A model generated the notes under the pieces. The model saw only the letters and a list, made by a program, of their open reading frames with translations. It did not search any database and was not told where the DNA came from. A stretch of DNA of 64,000 nt from Paenibacillus_AM sp052180255 (GTDB lineage: Bacteria; Bacillota; Bacilli; Paenibacillales; NBRC-103111): contig NZ_CP197466.1 in assembly GCF_052180255.1 (NCBI RefSeq), forward strand, positions 3,720,001-3,784,000. The letters run 5' to 3'. Shown here one piece after another: positions 41,765 to 50,700 of the stretch (the first letter of the stretch is position 1; every line of letters begins with the position of its first letter). Both the position numbers and the translations under genes were made by a program.

Positions 41765-42868
41765 CTATTTTACCCACATTTCCCCCAACCAGGTGTCAAT
41801 TAGATACCATTCATTCCACTGCAAGCGTGCATTCACTTTTTGTGAAGACAGGTGTGCAGCTGGAACTTTATCGGAAGGATCTCGATACATCGGCGTGTGA
41901 TCGGACAGTTCAAGCTGTTTGTTCACAGACTTAACGGGTCTTATCGATTGAGAAAGAGATACCCAACGTTCACCAACCCATGTGCTGACTTTACCCCAGT
42001 TCCCTTTAGTCGATGTAATTTCTATGAGTTGAGGGGATAGCGCAAGCGATGTACGCATCATTTTACCATTTGATTGTTCATAAAGCGGGGTGCTAGCTTT
42101 CAAGTAGGCTTCGAACTGCTCGTCTTTTATCGCATCATTCGTTGATGTGCCTAGTACGTTATGAATTCCCTTCGCAATACCTTCGGTTAATTGATTCAAG
42201 TATTCCGAATTGGATAAACGCATGTCTTCTTCTGGGTTCGTCATGAACCCCATTTCCACAAGAACAGAAGGTACCTTCGTCCAGTTAAATCCTGTAAGGT
42301 CTGATCTTGGGATCACACCTCTTGATACCGCCCCTGTTGCAGCAACTGTTTCTTGAAGAATAATGTCAGCCGCTTCTTTACTCTGCGTAAAGATTGACTC
42401 CGTATTCTGGCTCAGTGCCGGATAGAGTAGAGAGATTCCCTCTGTCTTCGGTGAACTATCACCATCGGCATGTATACGTACAGCCAGATCGACTTGCAGC
42501 TTATTGCATATTTGAGCGCGATCCACATTTGAAATATTGATATCATGTGTATCTCGGGTCATGTAAACTTTATAACCGAAAGCTTCTAGCTTTTCCTTCA
42601 GCAGCAGCGAAGCCTCTAAAGTTAGAACATATTCCGGTTTCTTCGTCTTAACTCCTCTTGTACCTGAAGACACTTTCGCTTTCTTTTCCTTCGAGTTCGG
42701 GGCTACTGGCTCAAGATTGTTATTGCCGTAAAGCTGATGGCCAGGATCTAAGCAGATCGTAGGTGTATCCTGCCCTTTTGCCTCTGCATGAATTGGCGCT
42801 GCTAGTAGCGAGCTGATAAGCAAAGCAGTACCTAGGATAATGAATTGACAACGACGCATGAATCGCAT
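41765..42868 (-). CDS. Secreted N-acetylmuramoyl-L-alanine amidase (Amidase_3)
   Basis: 367 residues with signal peptide ending near IHA (about 28). Zinc ligands: His44 in CLDPGHQ, Glu in YVLTLEAS, His in VRIHADG; catalytic Glu in LVEMGFMTN. It cleaves the lactyl-amide bond of peptidoglycan. Residues about 250-367 hold two SH3-like units with TWxGExWV cores, matching the C-terminus of the upstream M14 peptidase. The start ATG overlaps the M14 stop (TAATG). Confidence 0.92.
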   Translation of the reverse strand: MRFMRRCQFIILGTALLISSLLAAPIHAEAKGQDTPTICLDPGHQLYGNNNLEPVAPNSKEKKAKVSSGTRGVKTKKPEYVLTLEASLLLKEKLEAFGYKVYMTRDTHDINISNVDRAQICNKLQVDLAVRIHADGDSSPKTEGISLLYPALSQNTESIFTQSKEAADIILQETVAATGAVSRGVIPRSDLTGFNWTKVPSVLVEMGFMTNPEEDMRLSNSEYLNQLTEGIAKGIHNVLGTSTNDAIKDEQFEAYLKASTPLYEQSNGKMMRTSLALSPQLIEITSTKGNWGKVSTWVGERWVSLSQSIRPVKSVNKQLELSDHTPMYRDPSDKVPAAHLSSQKVNARLQWNEWYLIDTWLGEMWVK

Positions 42869-44307
42869 TATTTTTCCTCCTTAATCCAACTCGTTCCAAA
42901 CCATGTCTTAATTAATATCCAATCGTTCCAGCGCTCTATGGCTTCTACGGATTGTGGGTTTAACTCCGCAATCTTTCCTTTACCCTCTTGATTGGGGTAA
43001 TGATATAAGGATGTCTCTGCTTTTAGGACAACGCGCTCAGTAACTTTTTCACTGTGACCTTTCAAGTACGGTGTAGACTTGAGATTGACCCACTTTGGAC
43101 CGAGCCATGTCTGGATTCGATACCATTCACCCATATGAGCGTCAGCCGTTACTTTTCCACTATTAATCTTAGCACCAACAGGAAACGATTCATTCGGACG
43201 ATTAAATAATTTAGCTGTATCTAGTAATTGAATGTTCTCTTTTGCCGTTTCTACTGGATAACGCTCCCGCCACAGCTTATACCCTTCTTCCACCATGTAA
43301 AGTCCAATTTCTTGGTTCTGCTCCCAGATTTGCTTGAAAGTCCAAAGAGGCAGCTCCGTTTCCTCTTGGTAAGTCCCCAGCTCAGCAGTAAACCCAGGGC
43401 GACCAAATTGCGCAATGAACCAATCTGTGAAGCCACCACCGGAAGGATCTTTCTCCGGCTTCACTTGGCTGTATCCAGTCATATAAGTGATCGCATCTGC
43501 CATCTTCTTATCGCGTGATAGATTTTCGGATGCCGTATAGAAATTCCAGTACAAAATTTCACCTGAAGTATGATACGAAAAAGCAATTTCTGGATCGATC
43601 TCATTGGAAAATTGGATCATGCTGCGTGCTTCCGCCGCCTCCGCAGGCTCAGAACCTTTATAGTTCTTGAACATCGGATACTTAGAAGCATTACGAATGC
43701 TAGACCACATGGCAGGATATTGGCGATTAATATCGATTCCTTCTGCATTGGCTTTCCAACGTTTGAAATTCGTGCTCCCCTCATTCATCTGTACCAGATA
43801 CGAATGGAAATCAGCTGGAAAAGCATCCAAACCTTTCTGCTGCAGGGTTACACCATCTGGATTTACCATCGGCACAAACCAAATGGAGCAATTATTGAGC
43901 AGTTGTTGAACGATATAATGGTTGTACTTCATGTTGTGCTCATAAGCATAAGTATAACGGTCGATCATATACATGATCAGATTTGTCCCCATCCATTCTC
44001 TCGCATGCTGCGATCCATCAATTAGGACGGTAGCGTCTCCTTTTCCAAGCTTCAACGCCATAATTTCACGACCAAATGTTGTCTTCCCAATCGACTTAAC
44101 CTCAATTAAGGCTGGATAAGCCGCTGCAAGTTGATCCATGTGCTTGGACATTAATTCATATGTATACACTTGATACGGATCAACAATATCCTTACTTACA
44201 GAACTTGCACGCACACTTCCTACATGAATAACTCCCATCACTAAACATAATGCTAGAGTAGCCGCTAGTAATCTTGGCAGTGTTCTATGCTGTCTCTTGT
44301 TCCTCAA
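42868..44307 (-). CDS. Secreted M14-family peptidase with C-terminal SH3-like modules
   Basis: 479 residues from a TTG at 44307 (GGGGAG 6 bases upstream). Signal peptide about 1-35. Zinc ligands His101 and Glu104 in HAREW, His in FSYHTSGE; catalytic Glu in FTAELGTY. Resembles gamma-D-glutamyl-diamino acid or carboxypeptidases of M14. C-terminal two SH3-like modules (EWYRIQTWLGPKWVNL, DWILIKTWFGTSWIKEE). Coupled to the amidase gene, so a wall peptide-remodelling pair is likely. Confidence 0.9.
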   Translation of the reverse strand: MRNKRQHRTLPRLLAATLALCLVMGVIHVGSVRASSVSKDIVDPYQVYTYELMSKHMDQLAAAYPALIEVKSIGKTTFGREIMALKLGKGDATVLIDGSQHAREWMGTNLIMYMIDRYTYAYEHNMKYNHYIVQQLLNNCSIWFVPMVNPDGVTLQQKGLDAFPADFHSYLVQMNEGSTNFKRWKANAEGIDINRQYPAMWSSIRNASKYPMFKNYKGSEPAEAAEARSMIQFSNEIDPEIAFSYHTSGEILYWNFYTASENLSRDKKMADAITYMTGYSQVKPEKDPSGGGFTDWFIAQFGRPGFTAELGTYQEETELPLWTFKQIWEQNQEIGLYMVEEGYKLWRERYPVETAKENIQLLDTAKLFNRPNESFPVGAKINSGKVTADAHMGEWYRIQTWLGPKWVNLKSTPYLKGHSEKVTERVVLKAETSLYHYPNQEGKGKIAELNPQSVEAIERWNDWILIKTWFGTSWIKEEK

Positions 44308-44437
44308 TTCTCTCTCCCCTAATCTTGTTCATCTAGGAAATATTACCCTATTAACCTCGTATATTTTAAGGGATTTTCGACAAGATTTCTATATTTTCGA
44401 AAAATAATAAATATATTGTCATCGTGAAGATGAAAAA

Positions 44438-44462
44438 AAGACACCTCCAAAAGGTGTCTTTC
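44438..44462 (-). terminator. Terminator after yeeI
   Basis: Stem AAAGACACCT / AGGTGTCTTT followed by T run on the minus strand. Confidence 0.9.
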
Positions 44463-44483
44463 TCACATGCTATAGTCAAATAA

Positions 44484-45200
44484 TTATTCAAACTCCACGT
44501 TATGATACACTTGCTGCACATCTTCCAGATCTTCCAGTACATCCATCATTTTATCAAATTGGGCTTGTACATCATCTGAAAGTGTAATGAATGTTTGTGG
44601 AAGCATTGTAATTTCAGCAACTGTAAATTCGGTGATTCCTTCTTGTTTGAAAGCGTCTTGAACAGCAGCGAACTGATCCGGCTCTGCATAAATAATAACC
44701 GAATCGTCTTCTTCCAAGATGTCACGAACATCTAAATCTGCGTTCATTAGAATTTCTAACGCTTCTTCTGCTGTTTTACCTTCCATACCGATAACAGCTG
44801 TCTGATCAAACATATAGTTTACAGAACCACTTACACCAAGGCTGCCGCCATTCTTGTTAAATGCAGCACGCACCTCAGATGCGGTACGGTTCACGTTGTT
44901 TGTCAAAGCGTCTACAATTACCATGGAACCGTTGGGTCCAAAGCCCTCATAACGAAGCTCGTCGTAGTTCTCATCAGAACCACCCTTCGCTTTTTCAATC
45001 GCACGATCGATGATCGCTCTTGGTACATTGTATGTTTTAGCACGTTCAACAACGAACTTCAAAGCTTGGTTGGATTCCGGATTCGGTTCCCCTTGCTTCG
45101 CGGCTACATAAATTTCCTTACCGAATTTAGCATAGATCTTACTTGTGTTGCTATCTTTCGATGCTTTCTTATCTTTAATATTGTTCCACTTACGTCCCAT
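44484..45200 (-). CDS. yeeI: YeeI-type YebC/PmpR-family protein
   Basis: 238 residues. MGRKWNNIKDKKASKD at the N-terminus and YEGFGPNGSMVIVDALTNNVNRTASEVR in the middle closely match B. subtilis YeeI. The family binds DNA as a regulator or, in recent work, aids the ribosome at proline stretches. Monocistronic. Confidence 0.93.
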   Translation of the reverse strand: MGRKWNNIKDKKASKDSNTSKIYAKFGKEIYVAAKQGEPNPESNQALKFVVERAKTYNVPRAIIDRAIEKAKGGSDENYDELRYEGFGPNGSMVIVDALTNNVNRTASEVRAAFNKNGGSLGVSGSVNYMFDQTAVIGMEGKTAEEALEILMNADLDVRDILEEDDSVIIYAEPDQFAAVQDAFKQEGITEFTVAEITMLPQTFITLSDDVQAQFDKMMDVLEDLEDVQQVYHNVEFE

Positions 45201-45291
45201 AATTCCAGCTCACTTTCCACAATAAATGTGCACTTCTATCTAATTTTATCGTGCAAAGCGATTTTGAGCAAATTTTTAGGAACTTGATTAT

Positions 45292-45420
45292 CTATTTCTG
45301 CACAAAAAATATTGTCTGAAATGAAATCAGCATGATATTGATAGGACAATTTGAATAAAAATTAAATTTTTCGATGTCGTTAGCATCTTTAGGATTGTAA
45401 TTGCGAATGTTCACTTTCAT
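45292..45420 (-). pseudogene. Remnant of a GNAT acetyltransferase N-terminus
   Basis: From an ATG at 45420 (AGGGGG 7 bases upstream) the frame reads MKVNIRNYNPKDANDIEKF, a typical start of a GNAT protein, but diverges and stops after 42 residues. It overlaps the 3' end of the previous acetyltransferase by 32 bases. Likely a broken gene or a fused end; a true short protein is less likely. Confidence 0.5.
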
Positions 45421-45946
45421 TAGACAGCCCCCTGCTGTGAATATTGTTAAATTGCTGCGAGATGAGTGTATGAAATCCATCTATTCCATCGATCTCAATA
45501 CGTTCTTCTTCCTCGGAAAACAAGATCTGATGCCGGTTGTAATACTTCTTCCAGAAGGCTACTGCCGTCTTGTTATTTTTCAATTGATCCACTCTTATAT
45601 TCCCTTTCACTTTTTCAAGTACATGCTCAACTGCTATCGAAGCAATTCCCAAACCTCTATATTTCTTTAAAATAAACAATTCTTGAATGGTAAAATCAAT
45701 TCCCTTGGGTACAAAGGGAGGGGTGCATACCAGAATAAATCCAACAATTTTGTCATGATACGTAATTAAAAATGGATGCAGTTCCTCTCTTTCCAAATAT
45801 AAATAAGTATTCGTAAGATCAAACTTCCCATTTTCTTTCGGATCTTCCGACGTATATTCAGATAAATCGTATAAATATAAATGATATAAATTTAGGAATA
45901 GTTCCCCTTGTTCTTTTTTAACTTTCGTAATTTGTGTGTTCATCAT
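45389..45946 (-). CDS. GNAT-family N-acetyltransferase
   Basis: 185 residues from the ATG at 45946, preceded by AAGGTGGGGATT; the codons just before lie in the site. The family motifs are visible: strand HDKIVGFILV, FTIQELFILKKYRGLGIASIAVEHVL with the Q/RxxGxG/A acetyl-CoA loop. Substrate unknown. Followed by a truncated acetyltransferase start. Confidence 0.88.
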   Translation of the reverse strand: MMNTQITKVKKEQGELFLNLYHLYLYDLSEYTSEDPKENGKFDLTNTYLYLEREELHPFLITYHDKIVGFILVCTPPFVPKGIDFTIQELFILKKYRGLGIASIAVEHVLEKVKGNIRVDQLKNNKTAVAFWKKYYNRHQILFSEEEERIEIDGIDGFHTLISQQFNNIHSRGLSNESEHSQLQS

Positions 45947-46029
45947 AATCCCCACCTTTTACTTCATTATAGGAAGGGCTCTGTTCAGAACATAGATAAT
46001 AAATGATCTAAATCATTTATTGCACACAA

Positions 46030-46066
46030 AAAAGCCACATCAGAACAGGCTCCCAATGTGACTTTT
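46030..46066 (-). terminator. Terminator after the CD3324-like gene
   Basis: Stem AAAAGCCACAT / ATGTGACTTTT (one mismatch) with T run on the minus strand. Confidence 0.8.
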
Positions 46067-46071
46067 AGTAA

Positions 46072-46338
46072 TTATGTTTTGGTGTAAACAATTTTTTTAA
46101 TGCTATCATAAGAAAGACAGTATTGTGCTTGCAGCTCATCAATCTTTGCACCTGTAGAGAAACTGTATCGGATTTCGGCATTTCGTTGTTCCAGGTATTG
46201 CCTACTACCCGATTTTTCGCCCCATTTGGTGCGGGAACCTTCTCTTTTTGGTACATAAATCAATCCACCATGCACATATTTCTGAATTTCCTTAAGTAAC
46301 TGTTCCGGTAAAACAATTTCAGCATTTGTGTATTTCAT
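46072..46338 (-). CDS. CD3324-like small DNA-binding-type protein
   Basis: 88 residues, AAGGAG 10 bases upstream of the ATG. The pattern LPEQLLKEIQKYVHGGLIYVPKR, KSGSRQYLEQRNAEIRYSF and YCLSYDSIKKIVYTK matches the CD3324 family of Firmicutes, whose C-terminus resembles the helix-turn-helix of Mor-like activators. Target unknown. Confidence 0.75.
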   Translation of the reverse strand: MKYTNAEIVLPEQLLKEIQKYVHGGLIYVPKREGSRTKWGEKSGSRQYLEQRNAEIRYSFSTGAKIDELQAQYCLSYDSIKKIVYTKT

Positions 46339-46442
46339 CTTAGCTTCGCTCCTTAAAATGTGTAGTTTTTTAAGGTAGCAAAGTCTAAATGACCAACTAT
46401 TTTTATGATGCTAAAAATATTAGCGGTGAGGTAAAGCTAGCT

Positions 46443-46520
46443 CTATACAAACAACCGCCGTTGTTCGTCTTTTAGACTTTGCATAGAGCGAATAGAAAAT
46501 CTGTTCCTACATCTATTCAT
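46443..46520 (-). CDS. Putative 25-residue Arg-rich small ORF
   Basis: ATG at 46520, 7 bases after a near-perfect AAAGGAGG; TAG at 46443. The peptide starts MNRCRNRFSIRSM and ends RRLFV, and has a net positive charge. It lies about 100 bases upstream of the CD3324-like gene on the same strand and could be a leader peptide or a small protein. No family recognised. Confidence 0.4.
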   Translation of the reverse strand: MNRCRNRFSIRSMQSLKDEQRRLFV

Positions 46521-46609
46521 AGCGGAACCTCCTTTCTGTTATTTTCAAAATATTGTAACATAAATTTTAGATCTACTCTTTAAACCCTATCGAAAAGGAG
46601 AAATATAAA

Positions 46610-47122
46610 TTGCCAAACCAACTGCGAAACATTGAAGAAACCGATCAAGTCGTACTCAAGTTCTACGAACCCCATAATAAAAAGCAATTAGAAAACTACT
46701 ACCTAGCAGAGGAGCAGCTTCAGTACACCTCTCTGCCATTAGATGCCATCGCTAAATGCGACACGGATGATGAGCGTCACCCCATTGTAATCTTCCATCA
46801 GGATCAAATTGCTGGTTTTTTTGTGCTGCATGGATGGGAAGGTGTTCAGATGTATAGTGATAATCGAGATGCACTACTACTGAGAGCATACTCTATCAAC
46901 ACACCCTACCAAGGAAAAGGGATAGCCAAGCAATCCTTAGAACTGCTGCCTCAATTCCTTAAACAAAACTTCCCTGATAAAAATGAAATTATTTTAGCAG
47001 TTAATCAGAGAAACATTGCCGCCCAGACTGTATATCAGAAAACGGGTTTTATTGATAAGGGTATTCGTGCAATGGGTAGAAACGGTTCGCAGCTCATTTT
47101 ACATATGCAGCTACTGCCATAG
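46610..47122 (+). CDS. GNAT-family N-acetyltransferase
   Basis: 170 residues from a TTG, with GGAG 9 bases upstream. Acetyl-CoA loop RAYSINTPYQGKGIAKQSL and the C-terminal NIAAQTVYQKTGF typical of RimI-like GNATs. Substrate unknown. Convergent with the LuxR regulator. Confidence 0.9.
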   Translation: MPNQLRNIEETDQVVLKFYEPHNKKQLENYYLAEEQLQYTSLPLDAIAKCDTDDERHPIVIFHQDQIAGFFVLHGWEGVQMYSDNRDALLLRAYSINTPYQGKGIAKQSLELLPQFLKQNFPDKNEIILAVNQRNIAAQTVYQKTGFIDKGIRAMGRNGSQLILHMQLLP

Positions 47123-47126
47123 AACC

Positions 47127-47792
47127 CTACGTTCCAAAATACGATAAGCCCTGCAATCGGACAATGGCCTGTGCACGATCCACAACCTCTAACTTGCTAT
47201 AGAGATTACTAATATAATTACGAGCGGTACCTTCAGCAATATGGAGGGTATCCGCAATTTCACGATTGTTCAGTCCTCTAAGAATAAGCTGTGCAAGTTC
47301 CAGCTCTCGATCTGTTAGCTTGACTCTATCCAGGCTGGATCTCTGCCATTGTCCTTGATCTTCTGAAAATCTACTCATTCGTTCCACCAACTTAGCCGCA
47401 ACAGCAGCAGGCAGAATATACTGACCCGACACGGCATCACGAATGGAAGCGATCATTTTATCCCCATCCATGTCCTTGAGCATGTATCCACTTGCCCCGC
47501 TTGCCATACCCTCAACAATATAGTCGGTTTCAATGAATGTTGTTAAGATGAGAATAAACGTCTTCGGACAATTCATCTTCATGCGCTTCAGTGCAGCAAT
47601 CCCATTCATCATCGGCATCTGGATATCAAGCAACACCAAATCGGGATGGAGATCTTCAACTATTTCACAAGCTTCCAACCCATTCTTCGCCACACCAATA
47701 ACTTCAAAGTCATCTTCTAAATCCAGAATCGTTCGAAGCCCTTCCCTAGTCAACAGTTGATCATCTGCGATCACAATTGTAATTTTGTTCAT
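47127..47792 (-). CDS. NarL/LuxR-family response regulator
   Basis: 221 residues: receiver with Asp near 55 (VLLDIQMPMMNG) and LuxR-type HTH (LTDRELELAQLILRGLNNREIADTLHIAEGTARNYISNLYSKL). It overlaps the 3' end of the giant kinase gene by 4 bases (ATGA), so it is the cognate regulator. Confidence 0.95.
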   Translation of the reverse strand: MNKITIVIADDQLLTREGLRTILDLEDDFEVIGVAKNGLEACEIVEDLHPDLVLLDIQMPMMNGIAALKRMKMNCPKTFILILTTFIETDYIVEGMASGASGYMLKDMDGDKMIASIRDAVSGQYILPAAVAAKLVERMSRFSEDQGQWQRSSLDRVKLTDRELELAQLILRGLNNREIADTLHIAEGTARNYISNLYSKLEVVDRAQAIVRLQGLSYFGT

Positions 47793-50700
47793 AAGTTATC
47801 CCCTAACAATCGCATTGGGTACGGTAGATCAATTTTCAGATGACAACCTTGATCCGGCCAGCATTCAATCGATAAACTTCCACCTATTTGTTCGACACGT
47901 TCTTTCATAACTTTCAAACCAAATCCCATTACAATTGCGCTAGCGCCTTTCCCACGATCTTTAAGCCTGATCTGCAAGTCTGATCCAACTGTCTCTAATG
48001 TAAAACGAAATTGTTTACTTCCGCCATGCCGAATTCCATTGGTCAGCCCCTCTTGCAGCGCATGATAGATCGTCTTCTTACAAACATTGGATAACCCCGA
48101 TACATCTTGAATATGAGCGTGGATGGCAGCCCCCGTATTTCGCTCTGTGTCGCGAATTAATTGTTGCAACATGGGAGTCAGCGCAGCGAACTTATCCTCT
48201 TTTAACATATGAACGGAGCCTCGAATCTCATTAAGGCTATGCCGTACAAGGTCCTGCGCCTCTTTTAGCCTTATGGAAGCAGCCTCCATATCCCTTTGCA
48301 TCAATCGCCTGCCCGCTTCAATCTGAAGGATTGTTGATGTGAGTGTATGTCCAACGATATCATGGATTTCCTGTGCAATCCGATTTCGCTCTTCATAAAC
48401 AGAAACTTCGGCTAATGCTGCAGACGTCTCACGCATCGATAACTCCAAACTTCGAGTTCTTTCTTTAACCTGATCTTCTAGACTATTATTTAAATGCTGG
48501 ATACCTGTATACAACTTCGCATTTTCAATTGAAATTGCACATTGCGAAGCGAGTAACTTTAGCACCTCTAACCGCTGCGGTGTAAAAACACGAGTCGCCA
48601 GTTTATTTTCCATATAGAGCAAGCCAATGAGTTGATTCTTGTGCATAATTGGTAAGCAAAGAACCGACTTAAGTCCTTTTTCCCTAACAAAAGAATTCCT
48701 TGCAAACATACCTACCCTCGCTGCGTCATGCAGCACAACTTCTTCCCTTGTTCTTGCCGCATATCCGATAATAGCTGCTGGAACCAAGTCCGAATCCTCT
48801 TTGAGATGTACCGATTCAATATGGAGCTCCTCCACAGTTCCGTGCGCTTCGACCATCCATTTTTCATTATGATTAAAAATAAGTGCGCCGTACTCTGCCC
48901 CTGCGTTGTGGAGCATAATTCGCATCAAAGTTTGTAGGAGACGGTTCATCTCTACCTCTCCCGACAAAGCTTGCGTAGACATAATAAGGGAGAGTGAATC
49001 CACCCGCTCTAACGCTGATTCTCGTCTGATGTGCAATAAATGACCGTATTTTTGCTCCATATCGGCCGCTTTTGCCTTTGCTCCCCACTCTAAATAAGCT
49101 TCATAGGCTTCTGTCATATAAATTTTTGCAAGATGTTCCTTACCTTGCCCAAGACCATACCTGCCGAAACATTCAGCTGCCATCGCCAAATCATGAATAT
49201 GAACATACTTGCGCGCAGCTTCGATCGACTTTTCATATAACTGTTCGGCGTGTGGGTTCTTCCCTGCTAATCGAGCCATTTCAGCTTGAAGCAGGAAATA
49301 CTTGTGCAAGTAATGTTCCGGGCAACGCATGGCATGCTTCTTCATCATCTTCAGATTCTTTTTCAATGTGATCCAATAAGTATGTTGATCTTCAGCCGAG
49401 GCTTCTGCATATAACTGCGCCATTACCAATGACTCATACATGATTTGGACGACATTCTCAAAAGGATCTGTACGTGCATTCAAAATAACTCCCGATCGCT
49501 TTAAAGCCTCATGTGCTTCTGTATATTGACCGAATATATAGCCAGGCAAATATTCCAGAACACAAACAAGCTCTTCAATGATCTGGAACTGATCCCCATG
49601 CACCGAAGTTGCAAATTCCGCACTATGAACATCAGTGGCTGCAAATGGATCATTCGGTGCGCGATATCCTGTCAATCGGGCAATAAGTGCAGCTAAGATT
49701 ACCGCCTGCTTCCAATGGAGACTATTATTGTGCCGGAGTAACTCTCCGGAATGTGCGATTAATCGATCATAAATGTCCTCTAACGAATGGCCAAATTGCA
49801 GTAATATGCCGCTATTGATCAGCACACTCTGGTTACCATGCCACAAATCCCCCGACTCTAAGCCCACTTTACCAGCATGCTCACTAAAATTCTGAAGCAT
49901 ATGGAGTCTATCGTGCCGCCAACAGTCACAACACAGCGCGAAGGAGGAAAGTGTTTTGACATATAAATGCGGGTATGGTTTCGATATCTGACATGCAAGC
50001 ATTCCCCATTTATAGGTCTCTTCATAGTGATGAAAGCGAAAGTACAAGAACATCGCGTATCCAATAAATCCAATCGATGCCTCTGGGGTCATTCCATATT
50101 CAAGTGTCATTTCGATCATTGTAATCGAACTCGCAACCCAACCCTTTTGATTGATAAAATAGCATGCATTTCCCACATGAACGAGTGCAGACATGGCAAC
50201 CTTGCGTGCTTCATCCTTCATGGGCTGCATTTGATAAAATGACTCAATGGGATGTTTCTTTATTTTCCGACGGAGCTTGAGCCATGCAAGAGTCAATTCA
50301 AACGTACTCGGTTCAAATTGATGGCGGATATCCAGCAACTCTAGTGTCTGACGACCTAAGGCAATAACTTCATGATAATTATCTTGACTGGATTCGAATT
50401 GGATCATCATGTTGCAGACAATTGCCTTGTCCAAATTGGAGCTTGCTTTACTCATTAGCAATTGGAACAATTCATTTGCTTCAGCAAAATGCGCACACAA
50501 ATATTCGGCCTCTGCTCGTTCGCGATAAATTTGAAACGTTACTGTGTAAGCTTCACCCCAACTAGCTTCATCGAGCAGATCTGTAGCTCCGCGTAAGTAT
50601 CGAAGTGAAGTTTCATAAGCTGTGGATTGTTTTGCTTTCAAAGCTGCCTGGAGGTTGAGCTCTGCTAGCTCCATTTTTTGAGCGGGAAGATGGATACGTG

